Part shown: positions 34,601 through 46,350 of the stretch, one piece after another
Numbering within the stretch: position 1 is the first letter of the stretch
Layout: each line of letters opens with the position of its first letter
NCBI GenBank assembly: GCA_038049695.1
Contig: CP142456.1
Location: forward strand, 66,677,922-66,741,921
Length of the DNA stretch: 64,000 nucleotides
Reading direction: 5' to 3'
Origin: Cinnamomum chago
Taxonomy: Eukaryota > Streptophyta > Magnoliopsida > Laurales > Lauraceae
Position numbers and translations under genes: made by a program
The notes under the pieces: model-generated
Databases searched by the model: none
The model's input: the letters and a program-made list of their open reading frames with translations, nothing else
What the model was told of the DNA's origin: nothing

Positions 34601-36451
34601 GCCCATAAATAAATGGGTTGGGTATCTATATTAATTAGTGTGGGTTCTAAATGGGTTGAGTAATATGATTTATTTTAATTAAGCAGGTTAATATGGATTA
34701 CTTATGGGTACCCACTGAATCGAGTATTTCTTTTTCTATTATATAGCACAAGTAATAAAATCAAATAAATATACTAACATACCAAAAAAAAAAACACACA
34801 CACACTCATACACTAAAAAATATACACACATATATAGTACACAAAAATAAACAAACACTAATACACCCGACCTGTGACCCACGGCCAACCCAACCCATGA
34901 CCCACGGCCAACCCGACACACGACTGAACCGACCCATGAATTGACCCGACCAGTGCTTTATGGTGTGTTAGTATGTGCGTGTGTGTTTTGGTGTATGAGT
35001 GTTTGTGTGTATTTTGGTGTATAAGTGTGTGTATATTTTGATGTACGTCAATGGGTTTAATCCAACGCTTTATAAACCCAACCCATCATAACCCATTTAA
35101 TACGTGAGTGAAAAATGAATTGGATTTATTTTGACTCACCCATTTACCACCTCTACTACTGTGGTTTCTCTTACCACAATTACACACTCTCAGTTGCCAC
35201 AACCCAACAATTCCAACTTTCACCCAGCACCACTCATCTACCCACTGCCAATATTCAAAAACACAAAACAATCAAACCAAGTCAATGAAACCCTCACAAT
35301 TTTTAGACTTCAAATCGCAAAATTTAATTGAATCAAAACTAGAAATATCGCCTCCCATTCATTTCCCAAAAAATCCTCAACACCACCCATGCCTCCTATT
35401 GCCACATTAAGGCACTCTCTGCAATAATCCAATAATTCAAACCTCCACCCATTACCACTCAGTCATCAACTCCCTAAATCCAAAAGCACACTACAATAAT
35501 CAAACCCATAGGAATCTCATATTCCAAGTCCTTGAATTCAGATGAATCAAAAACTGAAATTGAAATTCTCCAAATTTGATAGTGCTGAAGACGGTAATAT
35601 TTTGGGTTGTCTTCGGCCATGACAATGAGGATGGTCTGCGCCAGAATTGGAGGAGCTTTCATGTGCAGACAACATTAAGAGGGCTATTGGGTTTTTCGGA
35701 AGAGAGGTTGAGGAGGATGGTGCGATGGTAGAGGTTGATAAAGAGGCTGCAGTGACAAAAGTTGATTAAGAGGCAGAAGTGTTCTGTCGGAGGTCTGGCA
35801 ATTTGGCAATTACGGTTTCCAGATACATTAAGGGTTTTGGGGTGGGGGGGCACTGCAAAAAAGTACAAGTACGGAGTGACAAAATATGACACTACTCACT
35901 TAACACGACAAGAACACAACATGAAATGATTAATAAACAAATCGGGTATGGGTGAAGTTAATCAAAAGAAATACACAACATGACTCGTTTATACACCGGT
36001 TATACACAATACGAACCCAATATGACACAACTCGTTAGACACAAATTAATAAACGAATTGAGTATGGATGGACTGCTTTTTGACACGAACCCGCTAAAAT
36101 CCGACACGAACCCATTTCACCCGAAACAATTGATAGACTTAGATACAACTACCATTTATGACTTTTTTCATTTTTTAATAAGTTTATTTGAGGGAATATT
36201 TGTCCATTTAAAATTTTATTTTTAGAAAACAATTATTTCACATGTCTTGGGTAGTGCTTGTGTTTCAAGCTCCGTTAAACTATATGAAATTTGTTTTTTT
36301 TAACTTTATTTTTCAGTATGAGGGGTTAAGTGCAACCAATAATAGTTGAGGGAGGTGATGTGCAACTCACCCTAAGTTCAAGGAGACTCTATATAATTTG
36401 TCCAAAAAAACAGAGTTTTGGTCCTTAAGCTTCTCCTCTTCCAACAATGGA

Positions 36452-36521
<70 letters not shown>

Positions 36522-38317
36522 TTTCCTTTCAAGACCAAGGCTGCCAGATTATTTTTCTCCCCCTCTTTCATTTGTTTTCGTTGTATTTATTCGCTAAGGA
36601 GTGACAACTTCTGCCAAATTAATTGGCAAGTCATGGGCTATGGCAAGGAGTGACGTACTGCCATGAAGATGTCAGGTGAAGAGTCATGAGATGCAATGAC
36701 TGATAATTATATTTTGTGCCCACCTGCCATGACCGATGTGAGCTAAATAGTCATGGGCTGCAATGACTGATAATCATATTCATTTTTTTTTTTTGGCTAT
36801 AATTTATTCAATCTCGTAAAATTAATTTAACTTAAGCTAATTTAACCTCGGTATTAAATATAATCAATATTATACTAGTCGGACTCGTTTTCATGATTCA
36901 ACGGTTATGTCTGTTTGTTCCTCTGAGTTGTCGATGTTTTTGATAACTATATATATATATATATATATATTATGGGTTTTCCCAGGGTCGTCATGCTATT
37001 TTTGTAATTGTCAAGGGGTCTCCATGTCAATTGGTAAAATGTTAGGGTGTGTGGATGAAATTTACTCAAAATCTAAACAAAACCCTACTTAAAATCTTGA
37101 TTAGATTTTGATTGGATATGAGTATCAATCTAGCTTTGGGTATGAGATGGAAGCTAATGGGGGCAATTGTTGAATTTTGTAATGTCAGGGGTCTCCATGT
37201 CAATTGGTCAAATGTCAAAAGAGTGCGAATGAAATTTACCAAAATACAAAACCAAACCCTCCTTAAAAAGTAAAAGAGTAAAAATTAAAAATAAAAAACA
37301 ATAAAAGTACTATTAAAAAAATGATACGGTGGCAAAAGAGGTGAGCTGCGGATCTAGGAGGCGGGGCACCCCAAGTTTCAAAAAAAACCCTTTAATATTG
37401 AATAAATAGAATTTTTTAGGGCGAATTATATTTTGAACCCTGAAAAATTTAAGAACATTCACATTGTATTCTAAAATATTATATTTTTTGTATTACATCC
37501 TCAATACATTAAAAATATTGCAATGTAATCCTTCTTCTGTTAATTTTCGTTATTCCTTTTGTCAAAATCAACTCTGTTGATGTTTAAAGAATGAGTAAAG
37601 GACAATATTATAATATTTTTAACACATTGACAATAGAATATGAAAATTTTCTCCTTTTGAGGATGTAAAATAAAAAAACTTCAATATTTTGGAGGTAAGA
37701 TTTCCCCAATTTCTGAAGTCATTGTTTCAATTTGACCCATCCTGGTTTTCACTACATTGGATTCAAAATCCAATGCAATTCAACATTTTCTTCAATACTA
37801 TATTTTTTTGAGAAACAAAGAAAATAAAATTATAGGATTAATTTCCCAAACAAAAACAAAGAATAAATGGCACAATAAAACCTTACCAGCTCTCCATGAA
37901 GACCTTGTCATGGTGCAACAAAAACAAAGGCCCCACAGACCCACCATCCTGATTCTTCCTCAAGAACTCGCATATGGGTCCCACACCGTACAGTCTCTGC
38001 ACTTCACCATTCTCTCCGGTCCGTAATTGGCACCGTAAGACATCATAACTCGCCAGAAGCCTTAACATCCGGTCCAGAAGAACAGGCGCGTCGGGGTTGC
38101 GGGTGGGGAGATGAGCCGCGATCTCGGAAGGCAAGAGGTACGCGCCGTTGCCCGCGGCGAAGATGGCATCGATGAGGTTGAGCTCCAGAGCTGATTTTAG
38201 GGCCATTGGAAATATCACAGCGTTGGCTAGCCGGACTGCCTGTTTGCCCACCTCTTCTTGGTCGTCGTGTGGGTGATGAGGGGTAGTGTCTGCTGGGTTT
38301 GTTTGTGCAGTACTCAT
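31646..38317 (-). CDS. Caffeic acid 3-O-methyltransferase-like gene, four exons, 372 aa
   Basis: Minus-strand exons 38317-37887, 33368-33058, 32615-32551 and 31957-31646 join in frame (431+311+65+312 nt) with GT/AG borders. COMTs move a methyl group from S-adenosylmethionine to phenolic hydroxyls, chiefly in lignin precursor synthesis in the cytosol. Residues about 25-125 form the dimerisation domain. The SAM site is LVDVGGG (208-214) and GINYDLPHV (232-240). The catalytic His is in [11 protein letters not shown] (His273), with Glu302 and Glu334 (PGGKE) at the positions of the alfalfa enzyme's glutamates. MESWYHL and [14 protein letters not shown] are preserved. At the substrate-contact Met-Asn-Gln stretch this protein has Leu-His-His (134-136), and VQCPGGKER replaces the usual AHNPGGKER, so it may be a divergent paralogue. 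Length (usual about 365) and exon pattern fit an intact gene. Confidence 0.92.
32160..32262. repeat. Imperfect tandem duplication in COMT-like intron 3
   Basis: Two adjacent copies of a roughly 51-bp unit beginning AAGATGAAAAG and containing GGCTGAAGTCACATGTT / GGACTGAAGTCACATGTT, with a few substitutions. It lies between exons 3 and 4. Confidence 0.8.
34467..34572. repeat. (GGT)n microsatellite and degenerate GT-rich stretch in COMT-like intron 1
   Basis: About eleven GGT/TGG units, then interrupted GGTGGTGATGTGG repeats. Open frames here give runs of Trp or His and are not genes. Confidence 0.9.
34575..35160. repeat. Possible decayed hAT-type MITE in COMT-like intron 1
   Basis: The right end ACCCATTTACCACCTCTA is the reverse of a terminus common in plant hAT MITEs (TAGAGGTGGTAAATGGGT), and motifs of ACCCGACC and CCCATTAACCCG type recur inside. 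The left end is not clear because it abuts the GGT repeat. Confidence 0.35.
36449..36520. repeat. (CT)n microsatellite in COMT-like intron 1
   Basis: About 70 bp of nearly pure CT alternation. Open frames across it encode Leu-Ser runs and are artefacts. Confidence 0.95.
36948..36971. repeat. (AT)n microsatellite
   Basis: Short alternating AT stretch in COMT-like intron 1. Confidence 0.85.
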
Positions 38318-38351
38318 TTTGTGATGCTTTGGTTGAGGTGGTGAACGAGAG

Positions 38352-38357
38352 TTTATA
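38352..38357 (-). promoter_or_regulatory. Probable TATA box of the COMT-like gene
   Basis: Minus-strand TATAAA within AGTATAAACTC, about 35 bp before the ATG at 38317, preceded by CT-rich sequence. If used, the 5' untranslated region would be only around ten bases; an upstream start inside the CT-rich tract is also possible. Confidence 0.4.
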
Positions 38358-38399
38358 CTGGAAGAGGGGGGAGAGAGAGAGAGGTTGTGGGTTTTTTAC

Positions 38400-39190
38400 T
38401 TTTTACCAGGATTTGATAGTACCATGCAAAAAGTTCGACTTTATTGGTGCGCATTTTTGAAAATTGAATCACTGATAAGACTACATAAAAAACATTTAAT
38501 TGAAAAAAGTCAATCTATGTATACATTTTTTTTAGTATTAAGTACAAGTTTAAATATTAGAAAATGTTACATAACTCAAATAAAGTTTAAAAGTTAAAAC
38601 TCAAATAATGTATACATTGATTGATATGTATTTGAGTTTTATTTAGGTTGATTTTAATATTTTTTTCACGTCTTCAAGTTCAATTCTAAGAAAATTTTAA
38701 ATTTAATTTTTTAAAACGTTTACCCTTAAGTCTTTTAAGGCCTCTCTGTCTTCATCCTCTTAAGAAAAAAACAATAAAATTATAGTTTGAGAGCAATCAA
38801 TTGAAGAACATTACCATGATAAATTAAGATGGTAATTGCAAAGATAAAGAGAGTCGTGATGGCTGAAGACCTGGTTGGTAGAGTCGTGGACCAACCAGTT
38901 CAAAAAAGCAAAATGGAGGGAGTCTTGGCCGCTGGACTGGGGGTTGAGATCGGTTCCAAACCCATGCGGTCGAACCATATCCCTCAGCCTCATCACAGAA
39001 AGTTACCTCAGACATCGGAGGCTATGGTAAGACATAAGCTGACACATGAACCTTGTCTCCAAAAATGGACTGCCACTTGGCATCCCCTGATACAGTCTGA
39101 CACTGACTGTTATCATCTGATGAATCACTTATATACTTCAAACACAATGAGGCATGTCAGTACTGTCAACAAAAATTAAGCAACACTTAA
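38400..39190. other. Unassigned spacer upstream of the COMT-like gene
   Basis: AT-rich to about 38820, then a less AT-rich stretch with a 116-codon plus-strand frame (38829-39179) lacking any recognisable domain. It may belong to the LTR element that follows. Confidence 0.35.
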
Positions 39191-39199
39191 CAATACATG

Positions 39200-40048
39200 A
39201 TTATCAGTAATAATGACTACTTAGGCTATCTCTTTACTCAAACCAACTTTTAAATACCTCTCATCAATGAAAGGAAATGATAGGCAACAAGAGATGAAAA
39301 GAAAACACTGGCCATTAGGTCACTAATCCTTTCCACTCACACACACTATTGTTACAATTGACTACTTGACTTATTGACTTGGGCATCGGAGGTGATTCGG
39401 CTGGTACCACACTAGTGCCCTATTCTCTTAACCTTTCTTGATAGGTTCTGATGCTACTCAAAATTTGGCCAAGGTTGAGCTCAGTCCTTCAGCTCGGCCA
39501 TCTAAATTTGAGTCATGCAGCTCATTACAAACAGCCAGAGACACTCAGGTCGGCTCCCCCTGGGCAATAATACCTTAACGGAAACAGCAAGGATGACAAC
39601 TGGCACCCACCAAAATGCTATGCATTAACCGCAATGGTCCTGCATTCAGGCAAGAGAGCCGAAATCGCCTTAGCGCTATCCACAGTAATTGCATAACAGA
39701 CGCATCCGTTACAAAGAAGATGCAAGGATCACGTCAGGAAATCAGGCAAGGCCCTGGAAGACTATAAATAAGAGGCATATCCCTCACAATGTAACATAAG
39801 CAATTAGCCTAAACAAATATTCTGTGTAACCCCCTCCTTTATCAATAAAATCTTCCCCAGGAGCAAGAGACTCCTTTAAGAGTGGATTGGTCGTGCCCCC
39901 GAGCTGGTGAACCACTATAAACCCTCTGTCTGCAATCCCCAATCATTTGTTCAATTCTGAAGAGCCTAGGAGCTCTGACTGAATCACCTAGTGATTCTCT
40001 GACCCCTATAAATCACAACCCTATTCAATTGCACAGCACACACCATCA
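39200..40048 (+). repeat. LTR of a second Ty3/Gypsy element
   Basis: The right end ...CACACCATCA is followed directly by GTTGGCGCCGTCGGTGAGAA, a primer-binding region like that of the Tat element. TATA-like CTATAAATAAGAGG lies at about 39762, and polyadenylation-like AATAAA at about 39845. The left end was not located; 39200 is a guess. No matching 3' LTR is in the window. Confidence 0.55.
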
Positions 40049-41106
40049 GTTGGCGCCGTCGGTGAGAAACGTCTGTTTCCTATTAAAAACTCTACTGATT
40101 ACTTTGGTAATTGATGTTTATACGTGCAACATGAGTAAAAATCAGATGAACCCTCTACGTTTGCAAAACCAACAAGAAATCACCACTGGGAGGCAGTAGG
40201 AAAATTCTCTAAATCCCCTGCCTAATCCTGAAACTAATCCACCGATGGCGGACTCCCCTCCAAACAACGAACTCGACGCCCTCTGTCAAGCCAAGAACCG
40301 CCTCCTCCAGCAAAATGAGGAGTTACTAAACCTCATACGCACCCTACATCCCCCCGGGGCACAACCAGCCCAGGATGATCCCCAACGAGGGGAGCATCAA
40401 CACCCTAATCCCTTAAGGGAAATTACGGAGGAGGAGCACAGTTAATCAGTTGGCAATGTCCGCCGTCGAGCTCAAAGGAATGAGGAGGATAAGGAGATTC
40501 AAAGTCAGAATAGGGGAACTCTCAGAAACGAGATCCCCCCATTCCTTCAAGAAAGAAAGGAGCAATTTTGGGAGCAACGCTTCAAAGAAATCCAGCAGAA
40601 GCTCAACCACATGAAGGAGGCCGTAAAAGGCAAAACCCCGATGTAGACACCTTGGTCCAACAGATGGAGTCCTTGTTCACTCCCGAAGTGCTGCATTATC
40701 CTCTTCCCCAAAAATTCAGAATGCCACAGATGGAGACCTTTGACAGAACAAAGGATCTCATGGACCACCTCAATACCTACACAAGAACCAAATGAAATTG
40801 CATGGATACCAGGATTCAGTGTGATGCTGAGCTTTTGCTATCACCCTGAAGGGATCTGCCTTAGCCTGGTTCAACAGGCTAACTCTATCATCAATCTCCT
40901 CGTTCAGAGAACTCTCCATTTCATTTGTGTCCCATTTCATTGGAGCTCGGACCTATTTTAAGCTTAGCTACCACTTGCTGAATGTGAAGCAAGCACCGAA
41001 TAAATCGTTGCGGAGCTACGTCCAACAGGTTTAACTAAGAGTCCTTAAAAGTGGACATCCTAGATGAAAAGTTTGCTCTCACCGCCTTCATTGTTGGATT
41101 AGGAGT

Positions 41107-41493
41107 CATAGTTATTAATTTTGTTTCGTTTCGGCCGATGCCAAAACTTTTCAGTTTAAATTTCGGTTAATCTCGACCGAAATTCAAGATTTCAGCTTAT
41201 TTCGGCTGAAATGGAATTTTACGTAAGTAATTTTTTTTTTACTTTTTTACACATATACATTTTGTATTTCTTATATTTTCACAAAATATAATTCCAAAAA
41301 AATTACTATAATGGATTAAATCTATATTTATTATTTTTTCTATTTTTTACTTATATATGTATATATATATTATGTTATATTTTTCCCGAAATGTAATTCC
41401 GAAAAGTTTCGCAGAAATCCCGAATTGGCTGAAACTTTTCATTATTTTGCAGGTGAGAGCGAAATGAGGTCCGAAATGATATTAATAATTATG
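41107..41493. mobile_element. 387-bp hAT MITE with 8-bp target duplication
   Basis: TTAGGAGT flanks both ends (41099-41106 and 41494-41501). Ends CATAGTTATTAATTTTGTTTCG and CGAAATGATATTAATAATTATG are imperfect inverted repeats. The interior repeats TTTCGG and CCGAAAT motifs. The insertion splits the gag fragment. Confidence 0.8.
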
Positions 41494-42107
41494 TTAGGAG
41501 TACAATCGAATGATATTAATAATTATGTTAGGAGTACAATCGAAAGATCTAATGTTCTCTGTCTCCAAAAATCCACAAGCCAATATGCCCGAGGTCTTGG
41601 CCAAGGCAGAGAAATACATCAATGGCGAGGAAGCTTTCCTCTCAAAAGTGAAGAGCTCTACAACTCATAAAGAAAAGGAAAAGAGAATAATAGACCGAAG
41701 TCCAACAAGGACAAGAGCCGAGTGTTGGAACGGAAATCCCAAGAACCATTGACGGCGCATATGTATCGAATACCAAAAATTTTCCTTTAAAACCTACAAG
41801 GCGGAATTAGGGTTTACCTAAGAGATCACTCTAGTGTGATCTCGTCTCAGCACGAACGCACAACCCAACAACGAACACGGAAGACAGCTCGACGAACCTC
41901 GCGGCCTTCTGTCGTATATCCCCCAACGTCAGAGTCCGGATGCAGAGTGGGCTATCAGAACCTCTCAACTTTTGCTCTCCCTTTCATTTCAGCCTCTCCC
42001 AAAAAAGACGAGCAAAGAATAGATGCTGAATTATAGAGCCTAGACGTCTACATATAGACTTCGACAGTGACCCTAGAAATAATTTGGAAAATCTTATCTG
42101 TATAAAG

Positions 42108-43790
42108 TGGGTAGCGTTTGGATTCTCTTATTTTTGCTTCTTATACACTTAAAACTTATTGAATCCGTTTTTAGAATGTTTGGTAGGGGTATTTACTGTG
42201 TCCATTTCAATTGGTTTTAAGAGGAAGGATGTATATAAAAAGAAGCCAGCAAAAGCACCTGATTTGAATAAGGGCTTAATGTCTGAAGCGGAAAGACTGG
42301 GTATGCTACAGTGAAACGGACGTCCTCATAGGACAGTCCGCTTTTTCATTTTTTTTAATTTATGGGACCCAAAATCATGATCCAGACCATTAGATATTTG
42401 CAGAAGGTCAAACACGGCCATGTGGCAAAATTTCAGCCGTTGATCTATCTCAGAACTCAAGATATTTGCAGAAAAACGTGAGCCCTTCGATTTGAAATTC
42501 TGGAAATTGTGCGCCCCATAATCATGATCCAATCTGTTGATTCTCTTTGGATGGCCAAAAACGGCCACAGGCCCCAAAATGAGCCTCTAAATCCAAGCGG
42601 GTCTTGAGAAATTTATAAAAATGTTTTTAATCGTTGATGTACCATGATTATTGACTGAGTTTTGAAATTGTACAAGGGCAGTGTGGTTTTTTTTTTTGTA
42701 CATTCAGCCACCAAATATCATTATCCAAATCATTGGATATATTCAGAAGACCATGCACGATTATGGGTCCAAATTTTAGCTGTTGGATCATCATAGATTT
42801 GGAGATATTTACAAAAAAAACACAAACATTTATATCTACCTTTTCTAAAACCATGGCCCCCAAATGCAAGATCCAAATCATTAAATGATGATCCAAACGG
42901 CCCATAGTCATTAAAATGTGGAACACATGTTTGGGATAAACTTTCAACCGTTGGATGATCACAGATCTTGAGATATTTGCAAAATGCCTAGACCATTAGA
43001 TCTATTTTTACATGTGTCTTACCAAACAGTCTATTTTTAAAATATCTATGTCTTACCAAACAGTCAATTTGTAAAACATCAATTTCAAACTGCTCCATTT
43101 GAAATAGATCTATATCATACAGATCTTTTTCGTAAAGATAAGATTTGCCAAACAATGATATAGATCTGTTTCAAATGGAGCGGTTTGAAATAGATGTTTC
43201 CAAAATAGTTAGTTTGGTAAGACCAAAAAATATTTGAAATAGATGCTTAGAAATCCAATGGTTTATGGTTTTTTCATTAATTTCTTCAGATATAGCATGA
43301 ATCGGGGCCTAAAATTTGGACTTGTAGTTATTTTCATTATTCCAAAGAGGATCAACGGTTCTGATCATTATTGTGTGGCCCCCAAAAGTTCAAAAATGTA
43401 GATCAATGGTTTCGTGGTTTTTGGTAAATATCTCAAGACTACATAAAGATCAATGGTTCAAGTTTTAACACATAGCCGTTTTTTATCTTCTTAAGATTCT
43501 CAACGGATCGGATCATCATGTATGGTCCTAAAATTTTGAAAAAATGTTGGTGCGAAAATCATCGCATTATGTACAGTAGTCACACCCGTCTTCGCGCTTC
43601 AGATTTCTACGTCTACTTCAATTCTGCCACTTTTCGTTGCTTTTCAAAACAAAGAGATTTTGTCTTTATGCGTTTCCAAATAAAGGACGCCGTTTAGTTA
43701 CCAAACAGACTTTTGGCCTTTTCAAACCTCTTTTAGGCAATAAGAGGTGGATAATAGACTTGACAAACGGGCACTAAGTCAGTCCATTAA
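42108..43790. mobile_element. Foldback-like element with long imperfect inverted arms
   Basis: Motifs of the left half (ATGATCCAGACCATTAGATA, TTTCAGCCGTTGATC, AAGATATTTGCAGAAAA) return inverted in the right half (GTAAATATCTCAAGACT, GATCAATGGTTC, GATCGGATCATCATG). The centre near 43080-43190 is itself a strong inverted repeat around CAAACTGCTCCATTTGAAAT. GTTTGG and CCAAAC/ACAAAC motifs lie near both ends. There is no transposase. Exact ends and target duplication were not resolved. Confidence 0.5.
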
Positions 43791-43939
43791 AAACTTATCA
43801 TCGATCTCATGAGCCTTATCTCAAAATTATATTCAAGCTCCTTAATAATCTCCCCACATTTAAGATTACAAATGTCCTTCACTTAATTAAATTGCTGACA
43901 ATTATATTTGATTGACTTCTTCTATTCCTTGAGACCTTA

Positions 43940-44718
43940 GAGCAACTCCAACAGATGAGTTATTTTTCCAACTCAGCATGGAGTTGATATGCAACGGTAA
44001 AAAATGGTATGTGGGACGACCTCCAACAGCAACGGTAAAAATGAGCTGGAATTAACATATGGGTTGGTATGTCTTTTTTGGCATACCAAAAGGCAGCCTT
44101 CATTTCTTTCTTTTTTTAATATAATAATACAAGGGCAGTGGTTCAACCGTTGCATACTTTATTTTCATCAGCTGGTGATATGATGCTCTGATATGATGGT
44201 AGTTAGTGAACGTTAGATTATAGCCGTTGCATTTTTTTTTTTACTTATTTGAATTTTAATGGGTAATTATAAATTGTGAAAATTTGAGAAACTCTTGACC
44301 TTGGATATCTATAAATTATGAGTGTTTGAAGTCTTTTTTTCCCTCATTCACACTATGGATTCTCAATTTCCTCATTCACAATATGAAGAAGCTTGTGATT
44401 GACAATAATATTATGTAATTTGATTTTACCTTTTCAATGAAAAATGGGTTTCAAGTACGTACAATTTGTACAGTTTTTATTTTTTAATAATTTATTACTT
44501 TAATAATATTTAAATCGTACCAAATCCCGTTAAATATAAATAAGATATATGTAATAAAACAAATGAAGATTAAATGAAAAAAGAATAAAATAATAATTTG
44601 ACATCTCTATTGGAGTTGCCCAAGTGAGATGTCAAATTTACATATGCCTTTTTTGCCACATAAGCCTTTATTTTTGAAAAAGGCATATGGAGAAATGAAG
44701 TACCTGTTGGAGATGCTC
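43940..44718. mobile_element. Tourist-type (PIF/Harbinger) MITE, TTA duplication
   Basis: Left end GAGCAACTCCAACAG and right end CTGTTGGAGATGCTC are inverted copies, flanked by TTA on both sides (43937-43939, 44719-44721). An internal TCTATTGGAGTTGCCC near 44605 suggests a second, nested end. About 780 bp, AT-rich, non-coding. Confidence 0.75.
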
Positions 44719-45715
44719 TTACCATTCAACTTATTTGTCATGTGGAATAATTAAATCCACCTGTAGGATTTGACCTGGACAAAACTTATGAGTTTCCTCA
44801 AGAGGACATCATCAACCCATTTTAATACTGGGATGTGGTTTCCTTTAATAATTAATTTCCACCACACAAATAACAATATCTCCTAATTCACCGAGCTTAT
44901 TAACTCAATATAAATCTCACCCTTTGATGAATTAAAGTGACAAACATTATATGCATGTGGCAATTAAATATTTTGGGATTAATTAAGAGCATAAGCAATC
45001 ATAATAATCGATCATGAGGTATTTATTATCTTATTGAATCTGTAAAAGATAACTAACAACCTCAACATGGGTCTGTTCAATACACAAAGTGTACTAGTGC
45101 AATAATCCAAGACATCAAATAGTCTCCTACGGTCAACACATACTAGGTCAGAATATTACGCTATAATCATACTGATGGTGTGTCCAATTCCATCTAGGAT
45201 TGTAAACCTATACTCATATTATACAAGGATCCGATAATTTGGTCTTCTGTGCATAAGCCGAACTCTACACACCAGATTATCTATAATATAAAATATAAGA
45301 CACACATCCATACTATGTACTAAATATAATGCAAACATTTTGCCCATATAGATTCTCAATAAAATAGAAAGGACAAACTTCTATTAATTAATAAAACGAG
45401 TTTAATTACTAAAAGCAAGCTTTTAGTATACTACTCTATCAACGAGAACAATCTCCTTGGAGGGACAGAGATCGCTCCCCAAAGAGGAAGAGGAGGGGTG
45501 ACATTAGAGATCGTCTGGGTCCTCCACCTCAAGAGCTGCAGCCAAGGTATGCCCCATGGCAGTTCACTCCCCTCAATGCTGCGGTGTCACAGGTGCTCTA
45601 CGAGGTACAAAATAAGAAGTTCTTGAGGTGGTCACCTCGGATGAAGGCTGACCCCGCTCCACAGGATATAATGAAATACGTACTGCAAATATCACTGGGA
45701 CACAGTGTTGGGCAA

Positions 45716-46314
45716 AACACTGCACCACCATGACATAATCTAGAAGAATCTACAAGCTCCCTTGTTGGCTTTTCTAGAATTCAAATACATCAAAAAGGTC
45801 TTAGCTTTTTCATCATTCTTCTAGAAAGAACCATTACAAGAGTTCTCACCCACCTACACAAACGGACTTACTCTTTCCAGAATATTCAAGACCGACTTCA
45901 CTTGTAGTGATGAATGAGACTACGTGGATTACTTGCCGTTCACATGAGAAACACATCCACCGACCTTACACACCTATAAATATGAGGCCTTGCCTCATTT
46001 GCAAGACAAGTGGAACACAACTCAAGTGTGAAGTGAAGTCCACTTAGTAGAGTGTGGAGTGAGACACACTAAAGTGTGTAGTGAGAAATTAAAGTGAGTA
46101 CTCATTTGTAGTGAGTGAGTATATTGAGTAAAGTGCAGTAAGTGAGTTTCTTACTTGTAAGCGTGTAGGCTTAAAAGTGTATTCCTTTGTAATAGTGTAT
46201 TTGTGTAAAATTTATAAAGTGGGTTCTTGTTCTTAGTGTAATTTGTATTTTATAATTAAGCTATAGCTAGTTAGTATCTCCCATTGTCTAAACTTTCAAA
46301 GCCATCTTCCAACA
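45716..46314 (+). repeat. 5' LTR of a truncated copia element
   Basis: 599 bp, beginning TGTTGGGCAAAACAC and ending CTTCCAACA, so the tips are inverted (TGTTGG/CCAACA). It is followed after three bases by TGGTATCAGAGCC (46318-46330), the initiator-tRNA-Met primer site of Ty1/copia elements. The interior has GTGTG/AGTGAG-rich repeats around 46020-46140. Confidence 0.9.
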
Positions 46315-46350
46315 AAGTGGTATCAGAGCCAGGTTCCTCTACAAGCAGAG

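Larger units (their letters stand above)
41723..45441 (+). repeat. Copia-type solo LTR carrying nested insertions
   Basis: Starts TGTTGGAACGG and ends CTCTATCA; the flanks are CCGAG (41718-41722) and ACGAG (45442-45446), a 5-bp duplication with one mismatch. The ACCAAAAATTTTCCTTTAAAACC near the start and GCTTTTAGTATACTACTCT near the end are typical of plant Ty1/copia LTRs. Without the foldback element and Tourist MITE it contains, the LTR would be about 1.2-1.3 kb. It interrupts the gag remnant; no internal retrotransposon region was found. Confidence 0.55.
40130..45700 (+). pseudogene. gag: gag remnant of the second Ty3/Gypsy element, split by two insertions
   Basis: Fragments in several frames read as one gag: a start region (MADSPPNNELDALCQAKNR at 40245), QQMESLFTPEVLHYPLP-KF near 40660, SLRSYVQQ near 41010, then after a hAT MITE KAEKYINGEEAFLSKVK near 41605. 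After a solo LTR come a charged Arg/Lys-rich part and FTPLNAAVSQVLYEVQNKKF near 45565-45630. The last block is the segment that precedes the zinc knuckle in Tat/Athila-type gags; the knuckle itself is missing because a copia element starts at 45716. Stops and frameshifts occur throughout. Confidence 0.65.

Noticed and set aside
34394-34634. Frames encoding Trp or His runs
   Set aside because: They come from the GGT microsatellite.
36398-36653. Leu-Ser repeat proteins
   Set aside because: They come from the CT microsatellite inside a COMT-like intron.
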